Shown one piece after another: positions 55,260 through 63,332 of a stretch of DNA of 64,000 bases. The notes below the pieces were generated by a model. That model had not been told where the DNA came from, made no database searches, and saw only the letters and a program-made list of their open reading frames with translations. The translations under genes and the position numbers were made by a program. Location of the stretch: assembly GCA_902612575.1 (NCBI GenBank), contig CACMDZ010000002.1, positions 1 to 64,000 of the forward strand, written 5' to 3'. The DNA comes from an uncultured Pelagibacteraceae bacterium (GTDB lineage: Bacteria > Pseudomonadota > Alphaproteobacteria > Pelagibacterales > Pelagibacteraceae). Position 1 is the first letter of the stretch. Every line of letters starts with the position of its first letter.

Positions 55260-55830
55260 AGTTAATATTTTTTAGAACATAACCCTGTTTAGTACTTGAT
55301 ATAAAATTGTCATCTTTAAAATTCTTACTTATTTTTGATCTTAATCTATATATATGTGTCTCCACTGTATGTGTTTCTAATTTTGAATTGTGACCCCATA
55401 CTTCAGTCTGTAATTTTGAAATTTTAACGGGTTTGTCAGATTTGCTTAAAAAAACTATTATATTTGCTTCCCTTTCTGTCAAGTTTATCGAGTTTTCACT
55501 ATTAAAAATTATTCTTGAATTTAAATTAAGTTTGTAATTTCCCAAATCTATTTCTGATTGTTGATTATAAATTTTTTTTAAAAATTTTATATTTATACTT
55601 TCTATTAACTTGGGTATTTCAATTGGAAGCTTATCAATTAAAATTAAGTTATCTTCATTTTTAATTTTTTTTGTAGAAATTATCAGAAAATTACTCTTAT
55701 TTTTTAGTTTAGAATCTTGAAGTTTATTTTTAGGTATATTAATTATTCTAAAGTTAAGATGATCTTCAATTTCCTTAAGAATTTCATAAATTATATTAAA
55801 ATCATAAATTACTAATGTTTGATTATTCAT
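55252..55830 (-). CDS. Orphan OmpR/PhoB-type winged-helix regulator with degenerate N-terminal domain
   Basis: The C-terminal 95 residues form an OmpR-type winged helix: SINLTEREANIIVFLSKSD, THTVETHIYRLRSKI (recognition helix) and ISSTKQGYVLKN (wing). The N-terminal 90 residues occupy the place of a receiver domain but lack its acidic pocket, lysine and usual phosphoacceptor context. Control by phosphorylation is therefore doubtful. No histidine kinase is adjacent. It is divergent from the YkuD gene, with only 13 bp between start codons. Confidence 0.82.
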   Translation of the reverse strand: MNNQTLVIYDFNIIYEILKEIEDHLNFRIINIPKNKLQDSKLKNKSNFLIISTKKIKNEDNLILIDKLPIEIPKLIESINIKFLKKIYNQQSEIDLGNYKLNLNSRIIFNSENSINLTEREANIIVFLSKSDKPVKISKLQTEVWGHNSKLETHTVETHIYRLRSKISKNFKDDNFISSTKQGYVLKNINYE

Positions 55831-55843
55831 ATATAATTAGGAT

Positions 55844-56338
55844 ATGACAATTATTCTAAAAAATAAAGAAACTCTTAAAATTGATGATTTTTATTTTAGA
55901 TGTTGTATCGGTAAAAAAGGTTTAGGGAAAAAAAAGATTGAAGGAGATGGAAAAACTCCAGTTGGCAAATTTTCATTAGGAAATTTATATTATAGGAAAG
56001 ATAGAAATTCAAAACCAATCACTAAACTAAAATGTATCCCAATAAATAAGGAAATGGGGTGGTGTGATGATGTAAGAAATTCAAAACATTATAATAAGTT
56101 AATTAAGATTAATAGAAAAATTAAACATGAAAAATTATTCCGAAAGGACAGTAAATACGACTTCCTAATACCAATTAATTATAATACAAAAAATACTAAA
56201 TTAGGTAAAGGAAGTGCAATATTTCTTCATTTAACAAAAAATTTTAAACCTACAGCAGGATGTATAGCGCTTAAAAAGAAAGATTTTTTAATACTCATTA
56301 AATTAATTGACAAAAAAACTAAAATTAAATTAACTTAG
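55844..56338 (+). CDS. YkuD-domain protein (L,D-transpeptidase-like) without signal peptide
   Basis: The 164-residue protein belongs to the YkuD fold. GDGKTPVGKFSLG is the family's G-D-G-x-TP-G opening, and the catalytic site is FLHLTKNFKPTAGCIAL, with H and the nucleophilic cysteine in place. L,D-transpeptidases make 3-3 peptidoglycan cross-links in the periplasm. No signal peptide or membrane segment is visible here, so the site of action is unclear. The stop interlocks with yggS at 56335-56338. Confidence 0.84.
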   Translation: MTIILKNKETLKIDDFYFRCCIGKKGLGKKKIEGDGKTPVGKFSLGNLYYRKDRNSKPITKLKCIPINKEMGWCDDVRNSKHYNKLIKINRKIKHEKLFRKDSKYDFLIPINYNTKNTKLGKGSAIFLHLTKNFKPTAGCIALKKKDFLILIKLIDKKTKIKLT

Positions 56339-56997
56339 CCTCTTTGACCAAATATATTTGAACCAATTCTCAGAAATGTAGCTTTATATTCTAAAGCTTT
56401 CAAGTAATCTGAGGACATTCCCATACTTAATTGGTTTAGATTTACGATTTCATTAAGTTCGCTCATTTGTGAAAAAAAAACAGTAGAATCTTTATCGAAA
56501 GGTGGAATACACATTAATCCAATAACATCTAACCCAAGATTTATTGCGAAATTGTAAAATTCGACTAAATCTTTTTTCAAAATCCCGGATTTTTGACTTT
56601 CCTCTCCAAGATTAATTTGTATAAAAATTTTTAGTTTTTTTTCTTGTTTTAGTTGCTCGTCTGCAATTTTTTTGGCTAATTTTTCATTATCCAAAGAATG
56701 AATGTAATCAAAAATTTTTACTGCAAATTTAACTTTATTAGTTTGTAATTTACCTATTAAGTGGAGATTAATTTTACTATTTTTATTTTTTATCTCCGTC
56801 CATTTTTCTAAGGCTTCTTGAACTTTATTTTCACCATAATCTAGGTGACCATATTCAATTAAAGGTAAAATATGATTGATCTTAAATGTTTTTGAAACTG
56901 CAATAATTTTTGGTATTCTTTCTTTTACTTTTAAGTCTAATAATTTTGATTTAATTGAACTTTGAATCGATATTAAATTTTGAACTGTTTTATGCAT
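56335..56997 (-). CDS. yggS: PLP homeostasis protein YggS
   Basis: This is a single-domain, PLP-binding TIM barrel of the PROSC family that buffers pyridoxal phosphate and influences amino-acid pools. The PLP lysine is in IIAVSKTFKINHILPL. GENKVQEALEKW and HLIGKLQTNKVKFAV are the family signatures, and GLMCIPPF and LSMGMSSDYLKAL complete the site. The ATG at 56997 gives the conserved start. Extension to 57060 would overlap the divergent gene. The start abuts that of the ThiE-like gene as ATGCAT. Confidence 0.93.
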   Translation of the reverse strand: MHKTVQNLISIQSSIKSKLLDLKVKERIPKIIAVSKTFKINHILPLIEYGHLDYGENKVQEALEKWTEIKNKNSKINLHLIGKLQTNKVKFAVKIFDYIHSLDNEKLAKKIADEQLKQEKKLKIFIQINLGEESQKSGILKKDLVEFYNFAINLGLDVIGLMCIPPFDKDSTVFFSQMSELNEIVNLNQLSMGMSSDYLKALEYKATFLRIGSNIFGQRG

Positions 56998-57519
56998 TAT
57001 AAATTTATTAAAAAATATTACTTTATAGAAAAATTTGAAAAAAGTAATATTGATAAACAAGATTTAAATACAACAATAATATACCGTAATTACAAAAAAA
57101 ATTATAAGGTTGATGAAATTCTACTTTTAAGGAATTATTGTAGAAGCAAAAAACTTAGGTTTATCCTATCCAATAACATCAAATTATCTTTAAATTTAGA
57201 CTTGGATGGCGTTTATTTACCTTCTTTCAATAATAACTTTTCTCATCTAAGTTATAAACTTAAAAGAAAATTTTTAATACTTGGTTCAGCACATAATTTA
57301 AAAGAATTGAGAATTAAAGAAAAACAAAAAGTAGACGAAGTTTTTATATCATCAATTTTTAAAAAAAATAAAAACTTCCTAGGAATTAATAAATTTAATT
57401 TAATTTCAAAACTTTCAAATAAAAAAATTGTTGCTCTTGGAGGAATATCTAAGGAGAATTTTAAGTTAATTAATCTTACTCAATCCACTAGTTTTGCTGG
57501 TATTTCATTTTTTAGATAA
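56992..57519 (+). CDS. ThiE/TenI-like thiamine phosphate synthase family protein
   Basis: This divergent member of the TMP-TENI barrel family has 175 residues. DGVYLPSFNNNF and LILGSAHNLKEL correspond to the central strands, and KIVALGGISKENFKLI carries the phosphate-binding GGI loop. Many residues of canonical ThiE are replaced, so it may be ThiE-like only. I start it at the ATG of 56992, within the ATGCAT shared with yggS. An ATG at 56980 would overlap further. It is followed by a bidirectional terminator. Confidence 0.65.
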   Translation: MHYKFIKKYYFIEKFEKSNIDKQDLNTTIIYRNYKKNYKVDEILLLRNYCRSKKLRFILSNNIKLSLNLDLDGVYLPSFNNNFSHLSYKLKRKFLILGSAHNLKELRIKEKQKVDEVFISSIFKKNKNFLGINKFNLISKLSNKKIVALGGISKENFKLINLTQSTSFAGISFFR

Positions 57520-57549
57520 AAAAAAGGCCCCTAAAAGGGGCCCTTTTTA
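57518..57549. terminator. Bidirectional rho-independent terminator between ThiE-like gene and porin
   Basis: GGCCCCT (57526-57532) and AGGGGCC (57536-57542) form a seven-base-pair GC-rich stem with a three-base loop. Eight adenines precede it and five thymines follow, so each strand reads hairpin plus T-run. The T-run is longer for the minus strand, in keeping with a highly expressed porin gene. It is one of only two clear intrinsic terminators in the window. Confidence 0.9.
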
Positions 57550-57572
57550 TAAAAAATTTACTTCTGCTTAAA

Positions 57573-58517
57573 TTAGAATGAGAAAGAGAAGTTAATTTCG
57601 TATGATGTGTTATCTGTAGCAGCTGCTCCAGCAACGTTATCAGTAGACTGATGAGAAGCTGAAATTGCTACACCACCTGCTGTAAATGAAACAGATACTG
57701 CAGATGACTCTTGATCTTCTAAAGTAGAAGAGTAGTCAAGTGAAGATACACCATAAGATACTGAAACGTCATCGCTTACTGCATAAGATACACCGTATGC
57801 TGTAAATTCTTCATCTGTTCCAGTTCCTCTGTCAGATTCGTTAGTTTGAATACCAACTGTAATTGGTCCAGCTGCATAATTTGCACTGAATACACTTAAG
57901 TCGATTTGGTCAGCAGCAGTGTTATTTTCACCCATTGCAGCTTTAACCGTTAAACCTTCAATACCTGTGTATGCAATACCGATCTCAGTTGAACTTTCTA
58001 ATGCAGTACCTTTTGAAGGTTTGTATGCTGCTTTAAGAGCAATTGCATCAGATACACTGTAATCCCAAATAAATGAATTATCACCGATTGCAGCGTTAGT
58101 TGGTCCATCAACTGTTCCACCGATAGATGTTCCCCATGACTCTTCGTTTGCACTTGGAGTTAAGTCATCCCATGCACCGACCGGACCTGAAGATCCGTGA
58201 CCTGAGAATACTAAAGTACCCATATCACCAGTATCAATTGTTAAGCTTCTGTCATCAAACGTACCGTTAGTAGTTTGTGCAGCGCCTACTCCGTCGATCT
58301 GAAGGCTAGTTGATATTGTGAAACCATTATCCATTTCACCACTTGCAGAGAAAGTAACTTGGTCAGTCATTGACCAACCGTTTCCACTGTTACTGTTATC
58401 TTCTCCACCAAAAAAGAGTGACGTACCACCAGATACAGACATTGTAGCAGCTTGTGCTGAACCCGCTACTAACGCAGTACCTAATGCTGTCAATCCGATT
58501 TTTTTTAGATTGTTCAT
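57573..58517 (-). CDS. Major outer-membrane porin
   Basis: A signal peptide (LTALGTALVAGSAQA) precedes a 314-residue beta-barrel protein. Strands alternate polar and hydrophobic residues, are low in lysine, and the protein ends in NFSFSF. The terminal phenylalanine is the usual BAM recognition signal. The DNA is visibly less AT-rich than its neighbours, with more C- and G-ending codons, as expected for a very abundant protein. Such porins dominate SAR11 membrane proteomes. A strong terminator lies downstream and an unusual structured leader upstream. Confidence 0.92.
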   Translation of the reverse strand: MNNLKKIGLTALGTALVAGSAQAATMSVSGGTSLFFGGEDNSNSGNGWSMTDQVTFSASGEMDNGFTISTSLQIDGVGAAQTTNGTFDDRSLTIDTGDMGTLVFSGHGSSGPVGAWDDLTPSANEESWGTSIGGTVDGPTNAAIGDNSFIWDYSVSDAIALKAAYKPSKGTALESSTEIGIAYTGIEGLTVKAAMGENNTAADQIDLSVFSANYAAGPITVGIQTNESDRGTGTDEEFTAYGVSYAVSDDVSVSYGVSSLDYSSTLEDQESSAVSVSFTAGGVAISASHQSTDNVAGAAATDNTSYEINFSFSF

Positions 58518-58519
58518 AT

Positions 58520-58558
58520 TATTACCTTTCGTTTATAGTTTAATATTAAACAGGTAAT
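58520..58558 (-). promoter_or_regulatory. Structured porin leader: SD-pairing stem enclosing a 14-bp palindrome
   Basis: Upstream of the porin ATG, on the minus strand, ATTACCT (58552-58558) is the exact complement of AGGTAAT (58521-58527), which contains the Shine-Dalgarno AAAGG. Between them lies the perfect palindrome GTTTAATATTAAAC (58538-58551). If transcribed together the outer stem would hide the ribosome-binding site. The palindrome also overlaps a possible -10 element (TATTAA at 58540-58545, with TTGATA at 58562-58567), so a protein operator is the alternative reading. Confidence 0.5.
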
Positions 58559-58737
58559 CTCTATCAATTTTCTTAAATTTTTATGGTTTTTTGTCATTTA
58601 TAGAGGTATTTTTTAGGTTAGTGTTGCATTTTTACATCACTTAAAATTGTTGAATTATTTAACATTTTTGGCAATTTCAAAAAAAATCTTTTAATTATTA
58701 TACTTTTTCATCTATTACTTAGTTTTTAAGAACATTT
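58559..58737. promoter_or_regulatory. AT-rich divergent promoter spacer between porin and DUF3576 gene
   Basis: Apart from the porin leader elements, the 220-bp space holds no gene that I can support. On the plus strand TATACT (58699-58704) is a plausible -10 for the DUF3576-leuS transcript, with only a weak -35 nearby. Several TATAAA-like strings occur on the minus strand for the porin but none has a convincing -35. Promoter assignments here are tentative. Confidence 0.35.
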
Positions 58738-59319
58738 ATGCCAAAAATTTTAAATTCACGAATCTTTGTAATTTTTTTCCTAGCTTTATTTGCATTAAAT
58801 TCTTGTAAAAATTTAGACAGTTTACCAGGGGGAGATGCTCGAAAAAATCCACCAGATCCTAAAGAAAGAGTAAAAAAAAATCTTGAAGAAGGAAGAGGCT
58901 TTAGATTGGACACTGCTCTACAAGGTGGTGGGAAAAAAGGTGGAGATTTTATGTTTGCTAGCGCTAACGAGTTATGGAGGGCTTCGCTTGATACATTGGA
59001 CTTCATGCCTCTTTCCTCAGTAAATTACAGTGGTGGGATAATTATAACTGACTGGTACTCTGATGGTAACAACCCTGATGAATCAGTAAAAATATCTATT
59101 CGATTTTTAACCAATGAAGTGAGAGCCGATGCATTAGACGTAAAAATTTTCTATAAAAAATGTAATCAAGTTGCAAGTTGTAAGATTTCGCAAAAAACAG
59201 GATCACTATCAGCAGAGTTAAAAAAACAAATTTTATCAAAAGCGACAGTTTATAAAAAACAAAATAAAGATAAAAATTTTAAGCCCTATAAAGGTGGGAC
59301 AACCACTAGAAAAAAATAA
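58738..59319 (+). CDS. DUF3576 lipoprotein
   Basis: A lipoprotein signal ends ALFALNSCKNLD. The mature part carries FMFASANELWRASLDTLDFMP and SGGIIITDWYSDG, the conserved core of DUF3576. These proteins lie immediately before leuS in most alphaproteobacteria, as here (27 bp). Proximity to lptE suggests an outer-membrane role, but none is established. It begins the run DUF3576-leuS-lptE-holA. Confidence 0.88.
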   Translation: MPKILNSRIFVIFFLALFALNSCKNLDSLPGGDARKNPPDPKERVKKNLEEGRGFRLDTALQGGGKKGGDFMFASANELWRASLDTLDFMPLSSVNYSGGIIITDWYSDGNNPDESVKISIRFLTNEVRADALDVKIFYKKCNQVASCKISQKTGSLSAELKKQILSKATVYKKQNKDKNFKPYKGGTTTRKK

Positions 59320-59346
59320 TTAAGAAGTAAGTTTTAGTTTAAGCTA

Positions 59347-61893
59347 ATGGATAGATACAATTTTAAAACTGTTGAAGAAAAATGGCAAGAAAAGTGGTTA
59401 GAGTCCGGAGTTTTTCGATCTAAAGTAGATCATTCCAAAAAAAAATTCTACTGTCTTGAAATGTTTCCATATCCTTCAGGAAAAATTCATATGGGGCATG
59501 TTAGAAACTACACCATTGGTGACGTATTATCACGTTATAAATCCTTACAAGGTTTTAATGTAATGCATCCAATGGGTTGGGATGCATTTGGAATGCCTGC
59601 AGAAAATGCAGCTAGGGAAAATGATTTAGACCCAAAGGAGTGGACGAATAAAAATATTTCGACCATGAAAGAACAATTAAAAAAACTCGGTCTTTCAATT
59701 GATTGGGATAGAGAAATTTCTACTTGCTCTGAAGACTATTATAAACATCAACAGTTATTTTTTTTAGAACTTTATCAAAAAGGATTGGTTTACAGAAAAG
59801 AAAATTATGTAAATTGGGACCCAGTTGACCAAACTGTGTTAGCAAACGAACAAGTTATTGATGGTAAAGGTTGGAGATCTGGTGCAATTGTCGAACGTAA
59901 AAAATTAAATCAATGGTTTTTTAATATTTCAAAATTTTCTCAAGAACTGCTTGATGGCTTAGATGATTTGAAGCAGTGGCCTAATAAAGTTAAAGTAATG
60001 CAAAAAAATTGGATTGGGAAATCTTTTGGATGTGAAATTACTTTTAAAACAGAAGGCAATCTTCCAGTTAAAGAGATAAAATGTTTCACAACGAGACCTG
60101 ATACATTATTCGGATTTTCATTTTTAGCCCTATCTGTTGATCATGAAATTTCCAAGTATTTTTCTGATGATGAAGATTTTAAGGAATTTAAAAAAGAATG
60201 TTCAAAAACAGGAACCACTGAAGAAGCGATTGCAATTGGAGAAAAAATTGGTTTTAAAACAAACCTGAAAGCAGTAAATCCATTAAACCCGAGCCAAAAA
60301 GTACCGGTTTTCTTTGCTAATTTTGTATTAATGGACTATGGATTTGGAGCAGTTTTTGGATGTCCAGCGCACGATCAAAGAGATTTTGATTTTGCAAAAA
60401 AATACGGTCTTGATATTAAAACCGTGGTTAAACCAGAGGGTGAAGAAGACACTTTTGAAGTAAAAGACGAAGCTTATTCAGGTCCTGGAATATTAATAAA
60501 CTCAGAATTCCTCAACAAACTTAAAGCCCCAGATGAGTCGATTATTAAAACTATTGATATTTTAGAAGAAAGAAAATTGGGAAATAAAAAAATTAATTTT
60601 AGGCTGAAAGATTGGGGGGTTTCGAGACAAAGGTATTGGGGGTGCCCTATACCAATGGCTTATGATGAAAATGGAAATGTTATACCAATTCCAAAAAAAG
60701 ACTTACCTGTAAAACTTCCAGAAAATGTGGATTTGAATTCGAAAGGTAATCCGCTAGATGCAAAAACAGAATGGAAGAATATTACTATAAATGGAAAAAA
60801 ATATGTCAGAGAAACTGATACACTGGATACTTTTGTATGTTCATCTTGGTATTATTTAAGATTTTGTTCATCAAAGAATGCAGAGTATGGATACAAACAA
60901 GAAGAAATTGATTATTGGATGCCAGTCGACCAATATATAGGTGGAGTAGAACATGCTATACTACATCTATTATATTCTAGATTTTTTACAAAAGCATTAG
61001 GATACAAAAACAGTAACTTTAAATTTCGAGAACCATTTGAAGGTTTATTTACACAAGGCATGGTATGTCATGAAACTTATAAAGATCAAAATAATTTATG
61101 GTTGAGTCCTGAAGAAATAGAATTGGTAGGAAATACATTTCATAAAAAAGGTGATCCAAATAATAAAGTAAAAGTTGGCCCTTCTGAGTCTATGTCAAAA
61201 TCAAAAAAAAATGTTATTGACCCTGAAAATATAATTCAGAGTTATGGAGCTGATGCGGTAAGACTATTTATATTATCCGATAGTCCACCTGAAAAAGATG
61301 TCCAATGGTCTGACCAAGGAATGATTGCATCTTATAAATTTTTGCAAAAATTATGGATGCTGCACAACAGAATTAAAGAAAAAATTAAAATTCAAAACAA
61401 TGGCATAGAGGGAAATGAAAGTTTAGAGAAATTTACTAATCAAATGATAAATAAAATAACTAACAATCTAGAAGGTTTCAATTATAATGTGATTATAGCG
61501 AACATTTATGAAACTTATAATTTTATAAATAAAATAATTGAGAAAGATTTAGATAGTAAAACCCTTAAAGATAATTACAAAAAAATATTAACTTTATTTT
61601 CACCTGCTATACCGCACTTTTCAGCTGAATGTTTAGAAGACTTAAACTTCGAAGAAAAGATTGAATGGCCAATAATAGATAAAGATCTTTTGGAGGACGA
61701 TAAAATAGATTACGTAATACAAATAAATGGAAAAAAAAGGGCAATTTTAAAAGAAAGCAGAGATATGGACCAAGATAGTCTAATGAGAAAAATAAAATTA
61801 AATAAATTGTCAGAAAAGTATTTAAAAGATAAACCTATTAATAAAATAATTTTTGTGAAAAACAGATTAATTAATCTTCTGATAAATGAATAA
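59347..61893 (+). CDS. leuS: Leucyl-tRNA synthetase
   Basis: This class I synthetase charges tRNA-Leu. The HIGH-type motif is in [16 protein letters not shown]. The CP1 editing domain has [16 protein letters not shown], and the KMSKS motif is in [11 protein letters not shown]. The anticodon-binding and C-terminal domains are complete at 848 residues. The lptE start lies eight bases inside its 3' end. Confidence 0.97.
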   Translation: MDRYNFKTVEEKWQEKWLESGVFRSKVDHSKKKFYCLEMFPYPSGKIHMGHVRNYTIGDVLSRYKSLQGFNVMHPMGWDAFGMPAENAARENDLDPKEWTNKNISTMKEQLKKLGLSIDWDREISTCSEDYYKHQQLFFLELYQKGLVYRKENYVNWDPVDQTVLANEQVIDGKGWRSGAIVERKKLNQWFFNISKFSQELLDGLDDLKQWPNKVKVMQKNWIGKSFGCEITFKTEGNLPVKEIKCFTTRPDTLFGFSFLALSVDHEISKYFSDDEDFKEFKKECSKTGTTEEAIAIGEKIGFKTNLKAVNPLNPSQKVPVFFANFVLMDYGFGAVFGCPAHDQRDFDFAKKYGLDIKTVVKPEGEEDTFEVKDEAYSGPGILINSEFLNKLKAPDESIIKTIDILEERKLGNKKINFRLKDWGVSRQRYWGCPIPMAYDENGNVIPIPKKDLPVKLPENVDLNSKGNPLDAKTEWKNITINGKKYVRETDTLDTFVCSSWYYLRFCSSKNAEYGYKQEEIDYWMPVDQYIGGVEHAILHLLYSRFFTKALGYKNSNFKFREPFEGLFTQGMVCHETYKDQNNLWLSPEEIELVGNTFHKKGDPNNKVKVGPSESMSKSKKNVIDPENIIQSYGADAVRLFILSDSPPEKDVQWSDQGMIASYKFLQKLWMLHNRIKEKIKIQNNGIEGNESLEKFTNQMINKITNNLEGFNYNVIIANIYETYNFINKIIEKDLDSKTLKDNYKKILTLFSPAIPHFSAECLEDLNFEEKIEWPIIDKDLLEDDKIDYVIQINGKKRAILKESRDMDQDSLMRKIKLNKLSEKYLKDKPINKIIFVKNRLINLLINE

Positions 61894-62362
61894 CATTTTA
61901 AAAAAAATTTTAGTTATTTTTTTTATATTTGCAGCGAATTCATGTTCATATAAACCAATTTTTTTAGACAAAAATTATGATTTTGAGATTAATGAAGTTT
62001 TTTTTAATGGTGAAAAAGATATTAATAGGATCATTGATAGTAAACTTAAATTTATAAAAAAAAGTGAAGATAGAAAAAAGAAAAGTTATACAATCGAATT
62101 AACTTCAACAAAAAAAAGAGAGATTGTATCTAATGACTCTAAAGGTGACCCTCTAAAATTTGAAATGAATATTTTAGTTGAGTATAAGATCATGAATAAT
62201 GAGAAAATTTTATTAAAAAATGAAGTAGAAAAAAATAATATTTACAATAATGATTCTGATCAATTCAAATTGGAACAGACAGAAGAGATTATTATAGAAA
62301 ATTTAACAGGAAGCATAAGTGATATTATTATTTCATCAATTATAAACTTAGATGATAATTAA
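61886..62362 (+). CDS. lptE: LPS-assembly lipoprotein LptE
   Basis: LptE plugs the LptD barrel that inserts LPS into the outer membrane. The lipobox is in [13 protein letters not shown]. The short beta-rich domain that follows, including [18 protein letters not shown], fits the LptE family. Sequence conservation is low, and the assignment relies on the invariant leuS-lptE-holA order. It overlaps leuS by eight bases and holA by eleven. The LptM-like lipoprotein at 5.6 kb may assist the same complex. Confidence 0.85.
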   Translation: MNNILKKILVIFFIFAANSCSYKPIFLDKNYDFEINEVFFNGEKDINRIIDSKLKFIKKSEDRKKKSYTIELTSTKKREIVSNDSKGDPLKFEMNILVEYKIMNNEKILLKNEVEKNNIYNNDSDQFKLEQTEEIIIENLTGSISDIIISSIINLDDN

Positions 62363-63332
62363 AAGTTTTGAATTAGAGAAGGTAAGCTCTTTAAAATATA
62401 ATATTCATTTAATATATGGAAATAATGAGGGTATCAAACAAGATATTATAAATGATTATTATCTAAAAAATTTTGAGGGTGAGATTTTAAAATATTATGA
62501 GAATGAAGTTTTAAATAATCAGGATGAATTCATATCTAGCTTATTGACTAAATCTCTCTTTGAAACTAAAAAATTAATAGTGATTTCAAAAGTTACAGAT
62601 AAATTAATTAATATAATAGATGAAGTCCTAAACAAAAGAGAAATAGATTCAAAAATTATAATAAAGTGTTCAAATTTAGAAAAAAAATCTAAATTGAGGA
62701 ACTTATTTGAGAAAGATAAGCATCTAATTTGTACTCCAGTTTATGAAGACGACTCTAGATCTTTGAATTATGTCATAAACACTTTTTTAAAAGAATTTAA
62801 ATTTACATTATCTCAAGAAATTAAAAATATACTAATAGAAAGATCGAAAGGTGATAGGATTAATTTATATAATGAGCTGTCAAAATTAAGAAATTTACAA
62901 ATCAGTAAAAAGAAAATTAGCACTGAGGATGTTTTAAAACTTTCAAATCTTTCAGAAAACTACAGTGTTTTTGAACTATCAGATCATTATCTAGCAAAAA
63001 ACTCAAAGAAAGTTTCGAATATTCTAAATGAAAATAATTATTCTTCTGAAGACTGTATTTTAATTTTAAGAACAATGCTTAATAAATCTAAAAGACTTTT
63101 AAAAATAAGAAATGAGATTGACAATGATTTGAGTATTGATCAAGCAGTTTCCAGCTTTAAACCTCCTATTTTTTGGAAGGAAAAAGATATTGTAAAAAAA
63201 CAAGCTCAATCATGGTCCACAAAAGAAGTTAAGGAAATAATAATTAAATTAAATGATTTAGAAGCATTAGTTAAGAAAAATACAGCAAATTCAATACTTT
63301 TTGTCTCTAATTTTGTAAGTAATTATCAATAA
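62352..63332 (+). CDS. holA: DNA polymerase III delta subunit
   Basis: HolA is the clamp-loader wrench that opens the DnaN ring. The 326-residue protein shows the opening LKYNIHLIYGNNEGIKQDII, SKVTDKLINIIDEVL and LIERSKGDRINLYNELSKL, all in the HolA layout. A C-terminal helical domain includes SEDCILILRTMLNKSKRL. It overlaps lptE by eleven bases and the convergent parB by seven. Confidence 0.9.
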   Translation: MIIKSFELEKVSSLKYNIHLIYGNNEGIKQDIINDYYLKNFEGEILKYYENEVLNNQDEFISSLLTKSLFETKKLIVISKVTDKLINIIDEVLNKREIDSKIIIKCSNLEKKSKLRNLFEKDKHLICTPVYEDDSRSLNYVINTFLKEFKFTLSQEIKNILIERSKGDRINLYNELSKLRNLQISKKKISTEDVLKLSNLSENYSVFELSDHYLAKNSKKVSNILNENNYSSEDCILILRTMLNKSKRLLKIRNEIDNDLSIDQAVSSFKPPIFWKEKDIVKKQAQSWSTKEVKEIIIKLNDLEALVKKNTANSILFVSNFVSNYQ

